Part shown: positions 1-11,092 of the stretch, piece after piece
Layout of the letters: each line of letters opens with the position of its first letter
Position numbering within the stretch: the stretch's first letter is position 1
DNA from: Paramecium octaurelia
Lineage: Eukaryota > Ciliophora > Oligohymenophorea > Peniculida > Parameciidae
Length of the DNA: 64,000 nt
Assembly: GCA_905182995.1 (NCBI GenBank)
Contig: CAJJDP010000130.1
Location: 186,001-250,000, forward strand
Direction of reading: 5' to 3'
Notes under the pieces: model-generated
The model's database searches: none
Told to the model about the DNA's origin: nothing
Seen by the model: only the letters and a program-made list of their open reading frames with translations
Translations under genes and position numbers: made by a program

Positions 1-305
1 TAGTTTAGAATTAAGTTGATTCCCTTTGATATTTATTGAAATGGGAAATTTGTTTCAGTTGGAACTTTCGAAGTTTTTACTTATGGTTTAGGTTTATCTC
101 TAGAATTTGATCGCTGCTAACTATGCACTCTCTCTGTTAAGCTGCCATGATTAACCTTACGAGCAGAATCTTATTTCACCAAATCCTTCAATATAATTTG
201 CGACAGATTTCTTTGAATGAATTTTAAGGGAGATTGTGATGCATTTTTGCTAGTGTGATTCTTGGTACTCATCTAAAAGTTTTATATTACACGAGCTGGT
301 GACAT
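1..305 (-). CDS. Partial unknown protein, N-terminal end
   Basis: Open frame in the ciliate code that runs off the left edge of the window. The first possible start is the ATG at 303-305; a second in-frame ATG at 270-272 is equally possible. The visible ~100 residues are basic and rich in Ser, Gln, Asn and Lys, with no recognisable motif. It could be the disordered N-terminus of a larger protein, for example a kinase, but nothing shows that. The frame has no TGA over its whole visible length, which is why I list it. Confidence 0.5.
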
Positions 306-626
306 TATCTAACCACTTCGTTATCTCATTTATTGTTATCAAATAAAAAAAATTATTATTATTTACATTATCGATAGGTAAAAATAATCAGATCAAAATT
401 GCTATTGATACTCACATTCGATTTGTAATTTCCAAACAAACTAGCATCCTAATATTATTTAGACGATTTATATTAATTAAATAAAAGAATGTCATTCTAC
501 ATATTGCCTACTATTCCTAATTCAAAATCACCTATAACTAATTAATTGATTATGAGGATAAGAATGAATTTTGGCTATTAAATTAAACTTTTATCATATA
601 TAATTTTATTGATATTTCTAAAAATA
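306..626. other. Intergenic, AT-rich
   Basis: No supported frame. It separates the start of the partial gene on the left from the stop codon of the mu-adaptin gene. It is very AT-rich, as is usual for spacer in this window. Confidence 0.5.
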
Positions 627-1981
627 TCAACTCATTCTAATTTAATATTCTCCATTTTATGTGATGTATCTGACCCATGGCAATGCATTGTATCCACTCT
701 TGTCTTAGATCTTTAAATATCTGACTTAGAATCCAGAGACAGTAAAGTAGGGTATTTCAAAAGTGATATTGATGGGCATCTTCTAAAATTTATCTCTATT
801 TGGTGACACAATCCTATATTTAATTTGATATGCATATATACGTTGGGAGATGGAATACAGCATTCATCATGAAGTCTCTTTGACCTCCAAATTATTTGAT
901 ACTCCAACACATAGCCTCCTTATCAGGCATATAATTGACAGAACCGTGAGCAGTTCTGAATTGAGGTTACTCGGCATCATCAGGTACTGGAACAAATATC
1001 TAAATATATAAATGACTGTGTTACTTCCACATTGTTGGCTGTGCTCTTGGGCTTGAAGTTAGATTTAGCTTTAACTAAGAATTCAATCTTGGTTGCTGAT
1101 TTCCTCTCAATCAGGACATCCACTGAAAAGAGTGGCTTCACTCTTATATCTAATCTATAAGAAATCAATTCGAAATCGCCATCTGGAGGTATGAATTGAA
1201 TGACTCTTTCATTTTCAAATTTAGACAGTCTCACACATTAATGGAACTTGATATCATCAAATTCAACTGCTCTTGCTCTGGCTTGACGTCCTTGTGCTTC
1301 AAAAAATGCTTTATCGTTCAAACCCAATTTCAACTCAGGCATTCCACTCAACATACATTTCACCTACACTTATCCTATGATCTCGCTCTTTATTACGTTT
1401 CCTTGTTGACCGATTAGCATGTTCAATTTCTCAATGACGTCCAAAAACACTTCATTCTTCTTATACTTGATTCCCTCCTTTCTCCATGATATCTTATTAG
1501 AAACCAATGCAACCACATTGAAATTGGTTGGTTCTGGTTACTTTTTCTCTTTCAATTAGAAGCTTTCAGTTTTTATGAATTCTTTCAAAATTTTAAATTC
1601 TGTTGTTTACGGATATCCATTATCAAGCATTTCATCTAGCAATTCATAGACAACTACAAAATTATCTCGAATAGACTCTTCCTCAACGTTTACAAAATAT
1701 TCCTACAACACCTACACCAATCTGAATAAGAATGAAAAAATCATCAAACAATTAGCATTTTAAGAGCACACTGTCATAAATATTAAATTGTTATGCCTTA
1801 TAAATATGTATGTATATCCATCCTTATCTATCATCACAGGCTTCTGAGTATATTCATCAAATTCCAATAATTTTTTATTAAATGTTTCGTGAATATTTGC
1901 AGGCAATTCATTTCGATATTGCCTTGAAATCAGAACTCTTCCCTTCTGATCCAAAATGTAAATCGATGAAATTCCAAACAT
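627..1981 (-). CDS. AP-1 clathrin adaptor complex, mu subunit
   Basis: Medium subunit of the AP-1 adaptor, which selects tyrosine-motif cargo at the trans-Golgi and endosomes and links it to clathrin. The N-terminal longin part begins [19 protein letters not shown] at the ATG at 1979-1981. The mu-homology domain follows: [19 protein letters not shown], then [41 protein letters not shown] and the C-terminal [18 protein letters not shown], ending at TGA 627-629. These blocks are in family order and the protein is about 430 residues, the usual mu1 size. A 25-nt intron lies after STANNVE and a 28-nt intron lies ~70 residues later; both restore frame. FIPPDG and the terminal RYITQNG favour AP-1 over AP-2. 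The identification is near certain; the exact middle introns are inferred. Confidence 0.93.
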
Positions 1982-2473
1982 TATTAATAATAAAACACGT
2001 CAAATTAAAATAATCTGTATATATGCACAATATCTAAGTTATTATTAAAAAAAAATTAATTGTTCCATTATCAACAAATAGAATTTGCATATGATTTCAT
2101 TGTAAAGACATTGAATAAATACACTTCTCCCATAATTGACTTGCTATAAATATGAAGTAGACTTGATAGAAGAATTTTATTAATGAAAAAGAGTTCAATG
2201 CTCCTATTACATCCTAGAATAATAAAAGCCATAATGATTTTATTTTGAGATTGATCACTTATAATTACATTGTATTAGTATGAATGAATATCTCAGGATT
2301 ATTATTAAAGATATATGATTGTTAGGAATTCATTACAAGAACTCAATAGCTTCATAATATTAATTTTGTAAATGATATAGAATCAAGAGATTAAATTATG
2401 AAAAAAGGATTCAAATATATAAAAAAATTATGTTAGTTGATAATCTTTAGTCTGAATTAATAATTAATTTAAT
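1982..2473. other. Intergenic spacer
   Basis: About 490 nt of very AT-rich DNA between the mu-adaptin start and the 3' end of the coiled-coil gene. No conserved frame was seen on either strand. It should hold the mu-adaptin promoter and the terminator of the other gene, but no specific element stands out. Confidence 0.4.
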
Positions 2474-4750
2474 TCAAAATCCTTATTTAACTATTTGACC
2501 AGCTTTGTATAAATTAGCTGAAGATTTTTTACTCAAAATTGACATCAGTTCATTTTAAAGGGACACCGATAGATTGTTTTTTTAAGGAGGGGAGGAATCT
2601 GTTCTAAATTTATTGACTGATTATTCTTCAGATTACTATAAGTATACTTATTATTGTTGAGTTGTTGAAAAGTTTATTTTTTCTGATTCCAATTACTAAA
2701 CATATTCATCCAATTAGTAAACTCTAGTTTATAAGGAACTTAATTGTTATTTATAATAGTCAATTTAACCTACAACTGAATTTTTCTTGAGAATATCTTC
2801 CTTTGCAAAATTTAAGATTTAATAGTAACTTTATGAATTCACAGATCTGCCTTAATATCTCATATCGTATTTATTTATTTAATACTTTAATTCTTTTAGC
2901 ATCTTATTAACTATATTAAAATCTGTTTACTTTCCTTCTTCTATTTCATGAAATATTGGGATGAACTTTTCAAAGGTCTAATCAATGACTTCATTAGCTT
3001 CAAATTCAAGGCTCACTACTTCATCTTTAATGTACAAGGCCTTTTTCAGTTTTTTAACAAAAATAATTGCATATGCTACTTTTCTGAATCTCAAGTAAAC
3101 ATTGTTACTCCTAGCCTAGAATTCATTCCTAAGCAACACAAAATAATGGATGTAATTTGAATATTAAATAAATTATGAAAACAAAAATTAACTTCTCTTA
3201 TTTTTAAGTAAGTAAGATAATAAACTATAACTTAAAGCCACTTTATTTTAAGAAATAGCTTTTCTTACGAGTAGCTCTTCGAATTCAACTTATAGTTAGA
3301 TGTATTAATTATTAAGCTCTTCAAATTCCTATGCCAAATCCTATTTCTATAATAAACACTATTAGCTTAACTTCTCTTTTTCTAAGATTTATTAATCATA
3401 TTGATGACATGATTCAACAAGTTGATTGATATATTAGTTATCTTTTTATGCTTTTAAATTTTGTTGTTCAAGAGCATCTTGTAATTAATTGATTTTGTCT
3501 TCCTATTATTCAATTATAATTTAATGCTCTAATTGCAATTAGTCTTTTGCTTTGATGTGCTCAGAATTCAATTATTCAATTTTATATCTCAGCTACTCTC
3601 CTACCTTGTGCATCTCTTAGATATTTTTACAAACTTGATCATTTTCATCCTTCAATTAAGTATTCGTAGATATTAAACTCTATATGATCTCTTTGATATC
3701 TATAAAGAATTCCTCAATTTGTATTTAATTATAACTATATTTCTTCTTCTTTTTGGGGACTGACCTACGACTGGAAGCAGATGATGATTTTCTACCTTCA
3801 TACAACCTTTCATAGACATTTGATTTCTTTTTAACAACCAAACACTCTGAAATAGTTTCATCAATTTATTATTAAATATAATTAAACAATTTTGAGAACT
3901 CTTTGTTTTATTATTCCAATTAATTAGAGTACTCCTTTTGTTGTTTATAGTGATCATTCTAAATTTCGCATTCTTTCCTTAATTTTTCATTGGCCTTATT
4001 CATTTCATCAAATTGTAATGCATAATTCTTCTCACATTCCATTGCAGTCTGAACTTAAATATTGAATTGCTCATTTAACTATTGATTCTTCTTTTCTAAA
4101 TCCTCAAACTGAATTTTCATATATTTCAACTCAACTAACTCCTAATGTTGTTATTCCAATCTCTATCGATATTCTTCCAACTCTTATTTCAATAGCTCAT
4201 TCTCTGTTTCCAATTATTTAAGCATATTCATTACACTATTTTCAAACTTATTCTTTTCAGATGTAACCTATTTTAATGATGATTCTGCTTCTTGCTTTTC
4301 TTTTTTTAAAATTGAATTTTTCTTAGTTAATTATTATAATTCATCCTCCAACCCCTTGACTGCATCTTTTATCAATGAGATCTATTCAGTAACCTCTTAT
4401 TGAGCCATTTACTTTGTAGATATTTCCTAGCTTTAAAATTTGACTTTTTCTAAAAGCTCCTAATTCTTATCTTAGACTTCCTTCAATGCAACCAATAATT
4501 ATTAGTTAAATTATTGCAGTTACTTGTTTTTTTTCTATTAATTGTCAAACATTTGATCATGTTCTTCTTACAATATAGCAAATTATCGATCCCCATACTC
4601 TTTTTATTTGATTGCCTAACTCAATTATTCCTCCAACTCTTGTAGTCTTTCCTAAAGTATATTGATTGTTTAGTCTTTAATCTAAACATCATTACTCAAT
4701 AACTTAATCCTAGTGTAACTTTCCTAGATTGCTTAAACGCTATCGTTCAT
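2474..4750 (-). CDS. Long coiled-coil protein
   Basis: One uninterrupted frame of 759 codons, ATG at 4748-4750 to TGA at 2474-2476, predicting 758 residues. It is dominated by heptad-like Glu, Lys, Leu and Gln stretches over roughly residues 5-560, with a serine and basic patch (about residue 325: RKSSSASSRRSVPKKKKK). Near residue 530 a more hydrophobic segment (SNNVYLRFRKVAYAIIFVKK) interrupts the coil, followed by a second helical part and a Gln/Ser-rich tail. Proteins of this make-up are usually cytoskeletal, basal-body or membrane-tethering, but no family signature is visible, so function is unassigned. The absence of introns over 2.3 kb is unusual beside its neighbours. Confidence 0.85.
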
Positions 4751-4922
4751 ACTTAAATTTAAAATTATTTATAAATAACAATCTAATGTCATTTCATAAA
4801 AAATCCTGCACAATTCAAAATTGAGAATGAAACAAAGGACAGGAATCCTACTGAATATTGAGTAGACCTTTTTCAATTATTTAAATTTCTTTATCAACCT
4901 CTCATCAATTTGAAAACCAATG

Positions 4923-5201
4923 TCATTTAAATGGCAACTTTGCATATTAGAATCTAATAAAGAGCTCAAATTAGCTAATTTATTGCTAATTCATTCAAAA
5001 TACAAGGCTCTCTGTTTCAAAGTGAAATGTAACTACTATAATTGTTTCAATCTCTTCCTCAGATTCAATATCTTACTATATTTAGAATGTTGCTTCCCGT
5101 CTCTTTGTCATTGCCCCTTCAAAAGATACTGCATAATCACGTTAAAACATTGTCTTTTATTATTTATCAATTTTCCACCAATCAAATTCCTCTGTCTTCA
5201 T
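4923..5201 (-). CDS. Small unknown protein
   Basis: Starts at the ATG at 5199-5201 (MKTEEFDWWKIDKQQKTMFQ) and shows an acidic stretch ESEEEIET around residue 50. A 25-nt intron just after that point and a possible 29-nt second intron would carry the frame to the TGA at 4923-4925; without the second intron it stops near 5003. The opening residues look like real protein, while the 3' end is unsure. No family recognised. It lies head-to-tail between the Dna2-like gene and the coiled-coil gene on the same strand. Confidence 0.45.
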
Positions 5202-5356
5202 ATGGAAGAAGCTTAATATTTAATTTAGAGGCAGACACACTGAAAATTAAATATGCTTTATTTTAAATTAAAAGACAGTAAAATAGCATTAATATATCAT
5301 TTAAATTAAACTATAATAAAAGATTAATATTTGATAATATATTTAGTTTGAAAAAA

Positions 5357-8047
5357 TCAAAATAAGTCATCAATATCTTATATTGAAAATTCTAACTCTT
5401 ATTAGCAACCCACATTTTAAAATTATTATGATAATCTTTAGAACAGACTAATTCTTAATTGTTTAGCTTTTTAGGACTTTATTAATGGTTATTCAAAATC
5501 CTTATCGTCTAATAAGATAAAGACTTTGCTTTTGAGAATACAAGAAATGCATTAAGGTTCTATAATTTTAGATGATTAATCTACAATGCAATAATCGAAG
5601 GATTAGGATTACAAAATATCAGTACAATACTAACAAGATGAGAAATAAAATTGCTTATCTTCTAATTTCTTTTCAACTTCTGGTATATCCTTACAATTTT
5701 TAAACAAAAAAGAATATTGTTAATAATTTTCTGGAATTTTATCTTTTTCTCCTTGCAATCTCAAAACCCATTAGCTTTCATTAGGAAACGTTTCAATAAA
5801 ATCTTGAATTTAGTAATCTATGACTTCTTAGTCAGCTGCACAATACAATACTTTTTTATTTGCGTATCCTAATAAAAACAATAAATGACTCAACATTTTT
5901 CTCTTGCCATAACTGCCTGATATTAAAGCAAAATCTTCAGCCAATAAACATAATTGAATAGCTTTTATTTGATATTCATTTAAATTTTTTGAAAATTTTT
6001 CCATAAGAATTGCATTAGCAACTTTTTAATTGTCATCCATTTCAGTAACCAGTCTGAATTTAGGTTCCATGCCAAAAATTAGAATCTCCTTCTTCCTTTG
6101 ATAAATATCCTTATTGGTTGCCAATTCAAAAATGATAAATTTATAATGCTTAAAAGGATTCTTCTAGAATAATTTATGAATCAATTCATCATTGATTTAT
6201 AAATGTTCTCCTAATAAGTCTATTTGTTCATATTCTAAAAAAATTTGTAAGCCTATGGCATAATCAAAATTTTAATCATCTGCTTCAACTTCTTCCACAT
6301 CTGTTTAATTTTCAATTAAATTAATTATCTGAGTACCCTAAACTAGCCATGCATCCTGAAAGTTGTACTTACAATTTTATTAGGTTCTAATACAAAAAAG
6401 AGTTATCTTTGTTTTATCTTAAAAGCATTATCTCAAGATTTCATTAGCTTATTATTTTAGATAATAATTTTTTGATTACAATGTAATTTGAATCCCAGTT
6501 TAGCAACTCTTTGTTGCTTAAATATAATATGTCGCTTAAGGAATAAGTATAGTTTATTCTTCTTGTCTAATATTCTTCAACATCTCATTTAAATACTCTT
6601 TTGTTTTAGATTACAATTATTAATTAATGTTATCGTAAAATGGATTCTAAAAAGTTAACTCTGATTATCCAGTTAAAATATGCAATCCATAACAAACAGA
6701 TTTATCATCACATTTCTCACACTTATGATTAACATCTCGTTCGCTTTTTAGTTCATCTTTTAAATCAGGAAGTTTAGAATAACAGTCTTTAGGTTTTTCA
6801 AACATATAGGTTTCTGATATATACAAATTCCTAAAAAAGAATAAGCTGTTCATTTCACGTTAATTACATGTAACAACGTCAAGTTCCAACTTGTTTAAAT
6901 ACAATAATAATCCAAACTAACTCTACTATTTATAAAAGTTATTCATTAATAGTAGATAAGTTTGAACCTAAAGCTCATATGACTATTTCTTTGCCCCAGT
7001 TTTCAATTCTATAGGAATATAGCAAGTTTTAAATTCCTAATTATTCTTACGAAATTTGACTTACACTACAACATCTAGAAATCCTTTTAATCCATAAACC
7101 GAAGATGATATTTATTATTCGTTGCTAACCCATTTCAAGATGTGAATTTCAAATACATCTGACGCATATTATTATTTTAAAATTATTGGCTACTTCTTCT
7201 ATACATATTATTGTATCCATCTAAGTGTATTAACACACTTTGGAATGATGTTGATTAACATCTCTCTTATTGTTTTTTTCTCTAAATGGTAAAATTCTTA
7301 TATATATCTAGAATATAACTGACTTATTGGTTGCAAAAATGATTAAGGTAATTTCTCCACTACTAACTATTATAAGTCTTTTTAATGTTCATCAAGTTAT
7401 TCAATATTTTCAAATAATGAATCATAGCTTTTGACATCCATAATAATGTTTTAAAAAAAATCATGAAGAATCTTACCACTAATCATTTCTATAGTAGTTC
7501 CAAAGCATTGGTTTTGAAAAAATTCTCTCGTAAACTATTTCCTTCTGCAAAATTCGAGACCATTCAAAGTTGATGGCGCTACTAATGTTTCAGGTTCTAA
7601 AGTAAATGAATTATTATTTTGAATTTTTGATGTGAAGATTATTGCACGTGAATCAATAAACTCACCATTTACTCTAATCTACATTCCCTTCCTAATTTGC
7701 TTTAGATTGCTATAATGATCAAACAGAAATATCTATATAGTTTTTTCATTGTTGCCAAAGTTAAATTTTTCGCACGCCAAAATTAATAAAAAATGAGAAG
7801 TTGGTTATTTCTAAGCTCTTTTAATTATTGAAAGTATGTAGGAATCTATCTCAACTTCATTCCAGTTTAAAACATCCTTGATAATTAAATTGTAATTTGC
7901 ATTCGACATGCAATCTTCATTATTAATTAAGTTTTCTCGATTAACAATCTACGGTTTTTCTTATAATTATAATTTTTTTGTTGGTCTATTCTCCTCTCTT
8001 AAAATCTCTTCTAGTTCTTTGTCAAAATTAGAAATTTTTTAAAGCAT
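5357..8047 (-). CDS. Dna2-like nuclease with decayed, truncated helicase half
   Basis: Single frame of 897 codons (896 residues). The N-terminal half matches the Dna2 RecB-type nuclease: a cysteine in LEFCRRKQ (~165), GKILHDFF, GLKGFLDVVV (~316), catalytic IPIELKTG (~345), QVQTYLLLM (~360) and the cluster CEKCDDKSVC (~442). All four expected iron-sulphur cysteines and the D...ExK core are present. The C-terminal part aligns in order with the Dna2 SF1 helicase, but the P-loop reads ISGSYGKRKM instead of GxxGxGKT, motif II reads YCIVDQSSK instead of the DE form, and the frame ends about 78 residues after motif II, so motifs IV-VI are missing. True Dna2 enzymes are ~1000-1500 residues with a working helicase that handles flaps and resected ends. 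This copy should cut DNA but should not unwind it. Family assignment is firm; loss of helicase activity is inferred from the missing motifs. Confidence 0.88.
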
Positions 8048-8199
8048 TATATGTAAAAATAAATAATTAACCGCCAAAATTCCATTAGCTTTAAACATAA
8101 ATTAAAAACATAATTTCGGTAATAGAAATTGAAAATTCATAAAACTTAAATTCCAAATATTTATTGAGAGGTCAAAAATCTAATACTTTAGATGGACTA

Positions 8200-9060
8200 T
8201 TGATTAATTATTACAAGTATTCTTTTATTTAGATATTTAAAAATCTTATATGAATTATATGTATTAGTATTATTGGGAACTCAAGATTTAGCATACTTAA
8301 TTAGCAAAAGATATTCCATACGTGATAATATATGTTTTTCCTTGAAAGATTATCAAGATATAAAAATAGAGAGTATATTTATATCAATTTAGAGTTTATT
8401 AAATTAATTCGGAGTACAGAAACCTAAAGCTAGCTAATACTTGTTCTAATGTTGTTTGAATTACATAACATAAGGATTTAAAAAATGAGGATTTAAATAA
8501 AATTTATGATAAACTCTTTCGCGATTACTATTAATTTTCATTCTCTTTAAAATATTAAAAACTTTATTAATAATTATGAAAAGTGTCATGAAGTTGTGAA
8601 GATAGTGAATCCTCCTTTCAAAACCCTCATTAATTTATAAATATAGCAATTTAATTTCACTATAGATATTTGAATTCTGAAAACTTAATTGAAAAATTTT
8701 ATGAAATTCCACCCATAAAATCTGCTGAAATAAAGTTGATTAATAATGATTAAATATATACCAATATATTTAAAATATAATTTTGTCAAAAGTATCAATT
8801 AAGTTAAATTTTATGAAATCATTTTAGAAGGTCATTAGATTCTGAATCACATTTCTTGTGGTATTTTTACATTTTTTTGGCATACTTGCAAACAGATATA
8901 ATATTAATTTTATAACATCAACAACCCCTTTGATAAATTAAGTATTTAATTGCACAAATTTCATAAAAAGAAGATCCGGGATTTAACTCTAAGCACTTGT
9001 ATCACTTTTTAAGTATTTTGAAAGGGGGAATCTCTTGGTCCATTGATTAATTTTAATAAA
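8200..9060 (+). pseudogene. Degraded host gene relic
   Basis: Successive short open pieces on the plus strand look like protein but sit in different frames. They include GTQDLAYLISKRYSIRDN and FSLKDYQDIKIESIFISIQS near 8270-8400, KIYDKLFRDYYQFSFSLKY near 8500 and ENLIEKFYEIPPIKSAEIK near 8680-8740. A last piece, GFNSKHLYHFLSILKGG, lies near 8980-9020. Several TGA stops and frame changes separate them and short introns do not join them cleanly. I read it as a dead cellular gene. Family not recognised. Paramecium genomes carry many such relics from old whole-genome duplications, so a living paralogue may exist elsewhere. Confidence 0.4.
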
Positions 9061-9071
9061 AAATATATTTT

Positions 9072-9630
9072 TCACTTTTTCTTTTATACTTCCAAATTTT
9101 CTAGTATTAAGGATTATACATCAGGTGAATTAGAATATAAGACTAAAGCAAATTTGCCTTGGGGAAAACCTGATGATTACTAATATAAGTATGATCGTAA
9201 AACCTCTGTTATCTGTAGTTTTTTAAATTCTCCTTTTCCTTTAAATTACAATTTGGTCTTTCCCACCAAAATAGGCTTTCCTTTGGAATTGACTGTGATT
9301 TCTTTAGGAAATTTATCAGCTGAAAATCTTCATTAAAGGAATAGGATACAATTTAATATAGACAGTGTATTCTTCATTTTTTGCCAAATTGCCAGAATAA
9401 TCTCTTAAGGAAACAGAAAGTGTGAAATCAGATTTGCATTATAAGTTTTAAATTTCCTTCTCCAGATGAATAAAAATCGTTGCTTCTTCGTTGCTATACA
9501 ACTTGTATAGGTTCTTGTTTCTTGATCTTGCTTTTTATTTAAAGTTCTCTAAACAATTCTAAACCGATTTGAGTCCCATGGCTAGATTGTGGATCTGAAG
9601 ACTTTAGGATGATAGCATATCTTCAAGCAT
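9072..9630 (-). CDS. Unknown protein, two exons
   Basis: Starts at the ATG at 9628-9630 (MLEDMLSSQSLQIHN), reads a helical N-terminal part, then FTLSVSLRDYSGNLAKNEEY. Near 9325 the frame changes. A 22-nt GT...AAG intron would join it to a well-formed C-terminal part containing KPILVGKTKLQFKGKGEFKK and GKFALVLYSNSPDVQSL, ending at TGA 9072-9074. The C-terminal half looks like a beta-rich domain. If the intron is not used, this is a pseudogene with one frameshift. It is divergent from the peroxiredoxin gene, with only 62 nt between start codons. Family unknown. Confidence 0.5.
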
Positions 9631-9692
9631 TTTGAAATTCAAATCTTTCTATTTATCGAGAAATTCTTACAATTCTTACATTAATAATCATA

Positions 9693-10385
9693 ATGATTAA
9701 GACATTGCCTTTGTTGCTTCTACTTACAATATGTTTATCTGAAGATGCACCAGTAGCAAGATTTGCATATGGAAATATGAATTTGTTGCCAAGATAAAGA
9801 GCTCCTTTCTTTAGTGCTATTGCTGTCACTCCAGATTTGAAATTCCAGAAGATATCCCTCTCTGATTATTAGGAAAAGTATGTAGTCTTGCTATTTTACC
9901 CATTTGATTTTACTTACGTATGTCCCACCGAGTTGGTTGCCTTTTCAAATGCCATTGATCAATTCAGAGCATTGGGAGCAGAAGTTTTAGGTATTTCTAC
10001 AGATTCTCATTTCACTCATTTGGCTTGGTTGAAAACACCCAGAAATCAAGGAGGAGTTGGTGATCTTTAGATCCCATTGTTGGCAGATATCTCAAAGAAG
10101 ATATCAAAAGCATACGGTGTTTTGGTTGAAGATGAATTGGATGAATTATACGGTGCTTCATTGAGAGGGCTGTTTATTATAGACAAAAAAGGATTAGTGA
10201 GAACAATGCAAATAAATGATGCTCCAGTAGGAAGATCAGTTGACGAAACCTTAAGATTGATTTAAGCATTTTAATATACAGATACTCATGGTGAAGTATG
10301 TCCTGCAAATTGGAAACCTGGACAAAGAACTATTGTCCCAGATCAAGATAAGAAGGCTGAATATTTTGCAAAAAGTGAATTATGA
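9693..10385 (+). CDS. 2-Cys peroxiredoxin, secretory-pathway type
   Basis: Reduces hydrogen peroxide and organic peroxides through a cysteine thiol. The 230-residue frame is uninterrupted. It opens with a hydrophobic signal peptide ([17 protein letters not shown]), so entry into the ER is expected, as in Prdx4. The peroxidatic cysteine is at about residue 77 in [14 protein letters not shown] and the resolving cysteine at about 203 in [13 protein letters not shown], which makes it a typical 2-Cys enzyme. The downstream motif [24 protein letters not shown] is standard. No C-terminal KDEL-like retrieval signal is visible (it ends KSEL). The start is fixed by the signal peptide. Confidence 0.95.
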
Positions 10386-10507
10386 TCATCTATATCAGGT
10401 TAATTCAATCGATAAAGCTTTTTTAGTTATATTTTTTTTGTATTTAGATTATTAAATTATGGAATCATAAAAGCTATATTAGAGAAATTCACATTTCTCT
10501 CGAAAGT

Positions 10508-10723
10508 TCAAAAATCTTTACACTATATTTTTTATTGATAGTATTTTTAGGTTTTGTGCCCTTCACTATAGCTGCGTTACATCAGCTGTCAAAGTCTATC
10601 TTATACTTATTAAAATTTTTAAGTTTATTGAAGTCCAAAATGTTCTTTCCAAGCCATCATTTCCTATAAATACTAAAGAACTATTCTCCAATTTCCTGAA
10701 CCTTCTTTTTAAGCTTTATTCAT
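10508..10723 (-). CDS. Possible small protein or relic
   Basis: An ATG at 10721-10723 begins MNKAQKEGSGNWRIVLQYLQ. A clean 21-nt intron (10586-10606) joins it to LMQRSYSEGHKTQKYYQQK, ending at TGA 10508-10510, about 64 residues. The frame is also open upstream of the ATG to roughly 10940 without a clear start, so it may be the tail of a longer or decayed gene. The intron has the right size and ends, which is the main support. No family recognised. Confidence 0.3.
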
Positions 10724-11092
10724 GTAATTATATTTCTAACTTTATTTTTCCAGACTACATTCTAAATTTTATCTCTACTACCTTTTCTTAGTATTATACC
10801 TAGATACTTCTTTTAAGATAAATGTAAACAACAATTTGGCCTTCAATTTATAGAATTAAGCTTCAATTTAATATGTTCTAATAAATAATCTGCAATTAAT
10901 CAATTAATAATAATTAAAAACGAAAGAAGTGAATATCATTCTTATATCAATTGTCAGCATCCATATATTTAATCGTCTCTAATTATATATTTGACATACC
11001 TCATTCCATTAATAATAATCTAGAAAATTTACTGAACTTTTATGGAGTTTCTAATGGACTCATGCTTAAATTCGTAAAAAAAATTAATAAAA

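Noticed and set aside
1196-1417. 73-codon plus-strand frame
   Set aside because: Antisense to conserved mu-adaptin exons.
4920-5266. Two overlapping plus-strand frames rich in Cys, Phe and Leu
   Set aside because: No family character; they are antisense to the small minus-strand gene, whose opening residues look more like protein.
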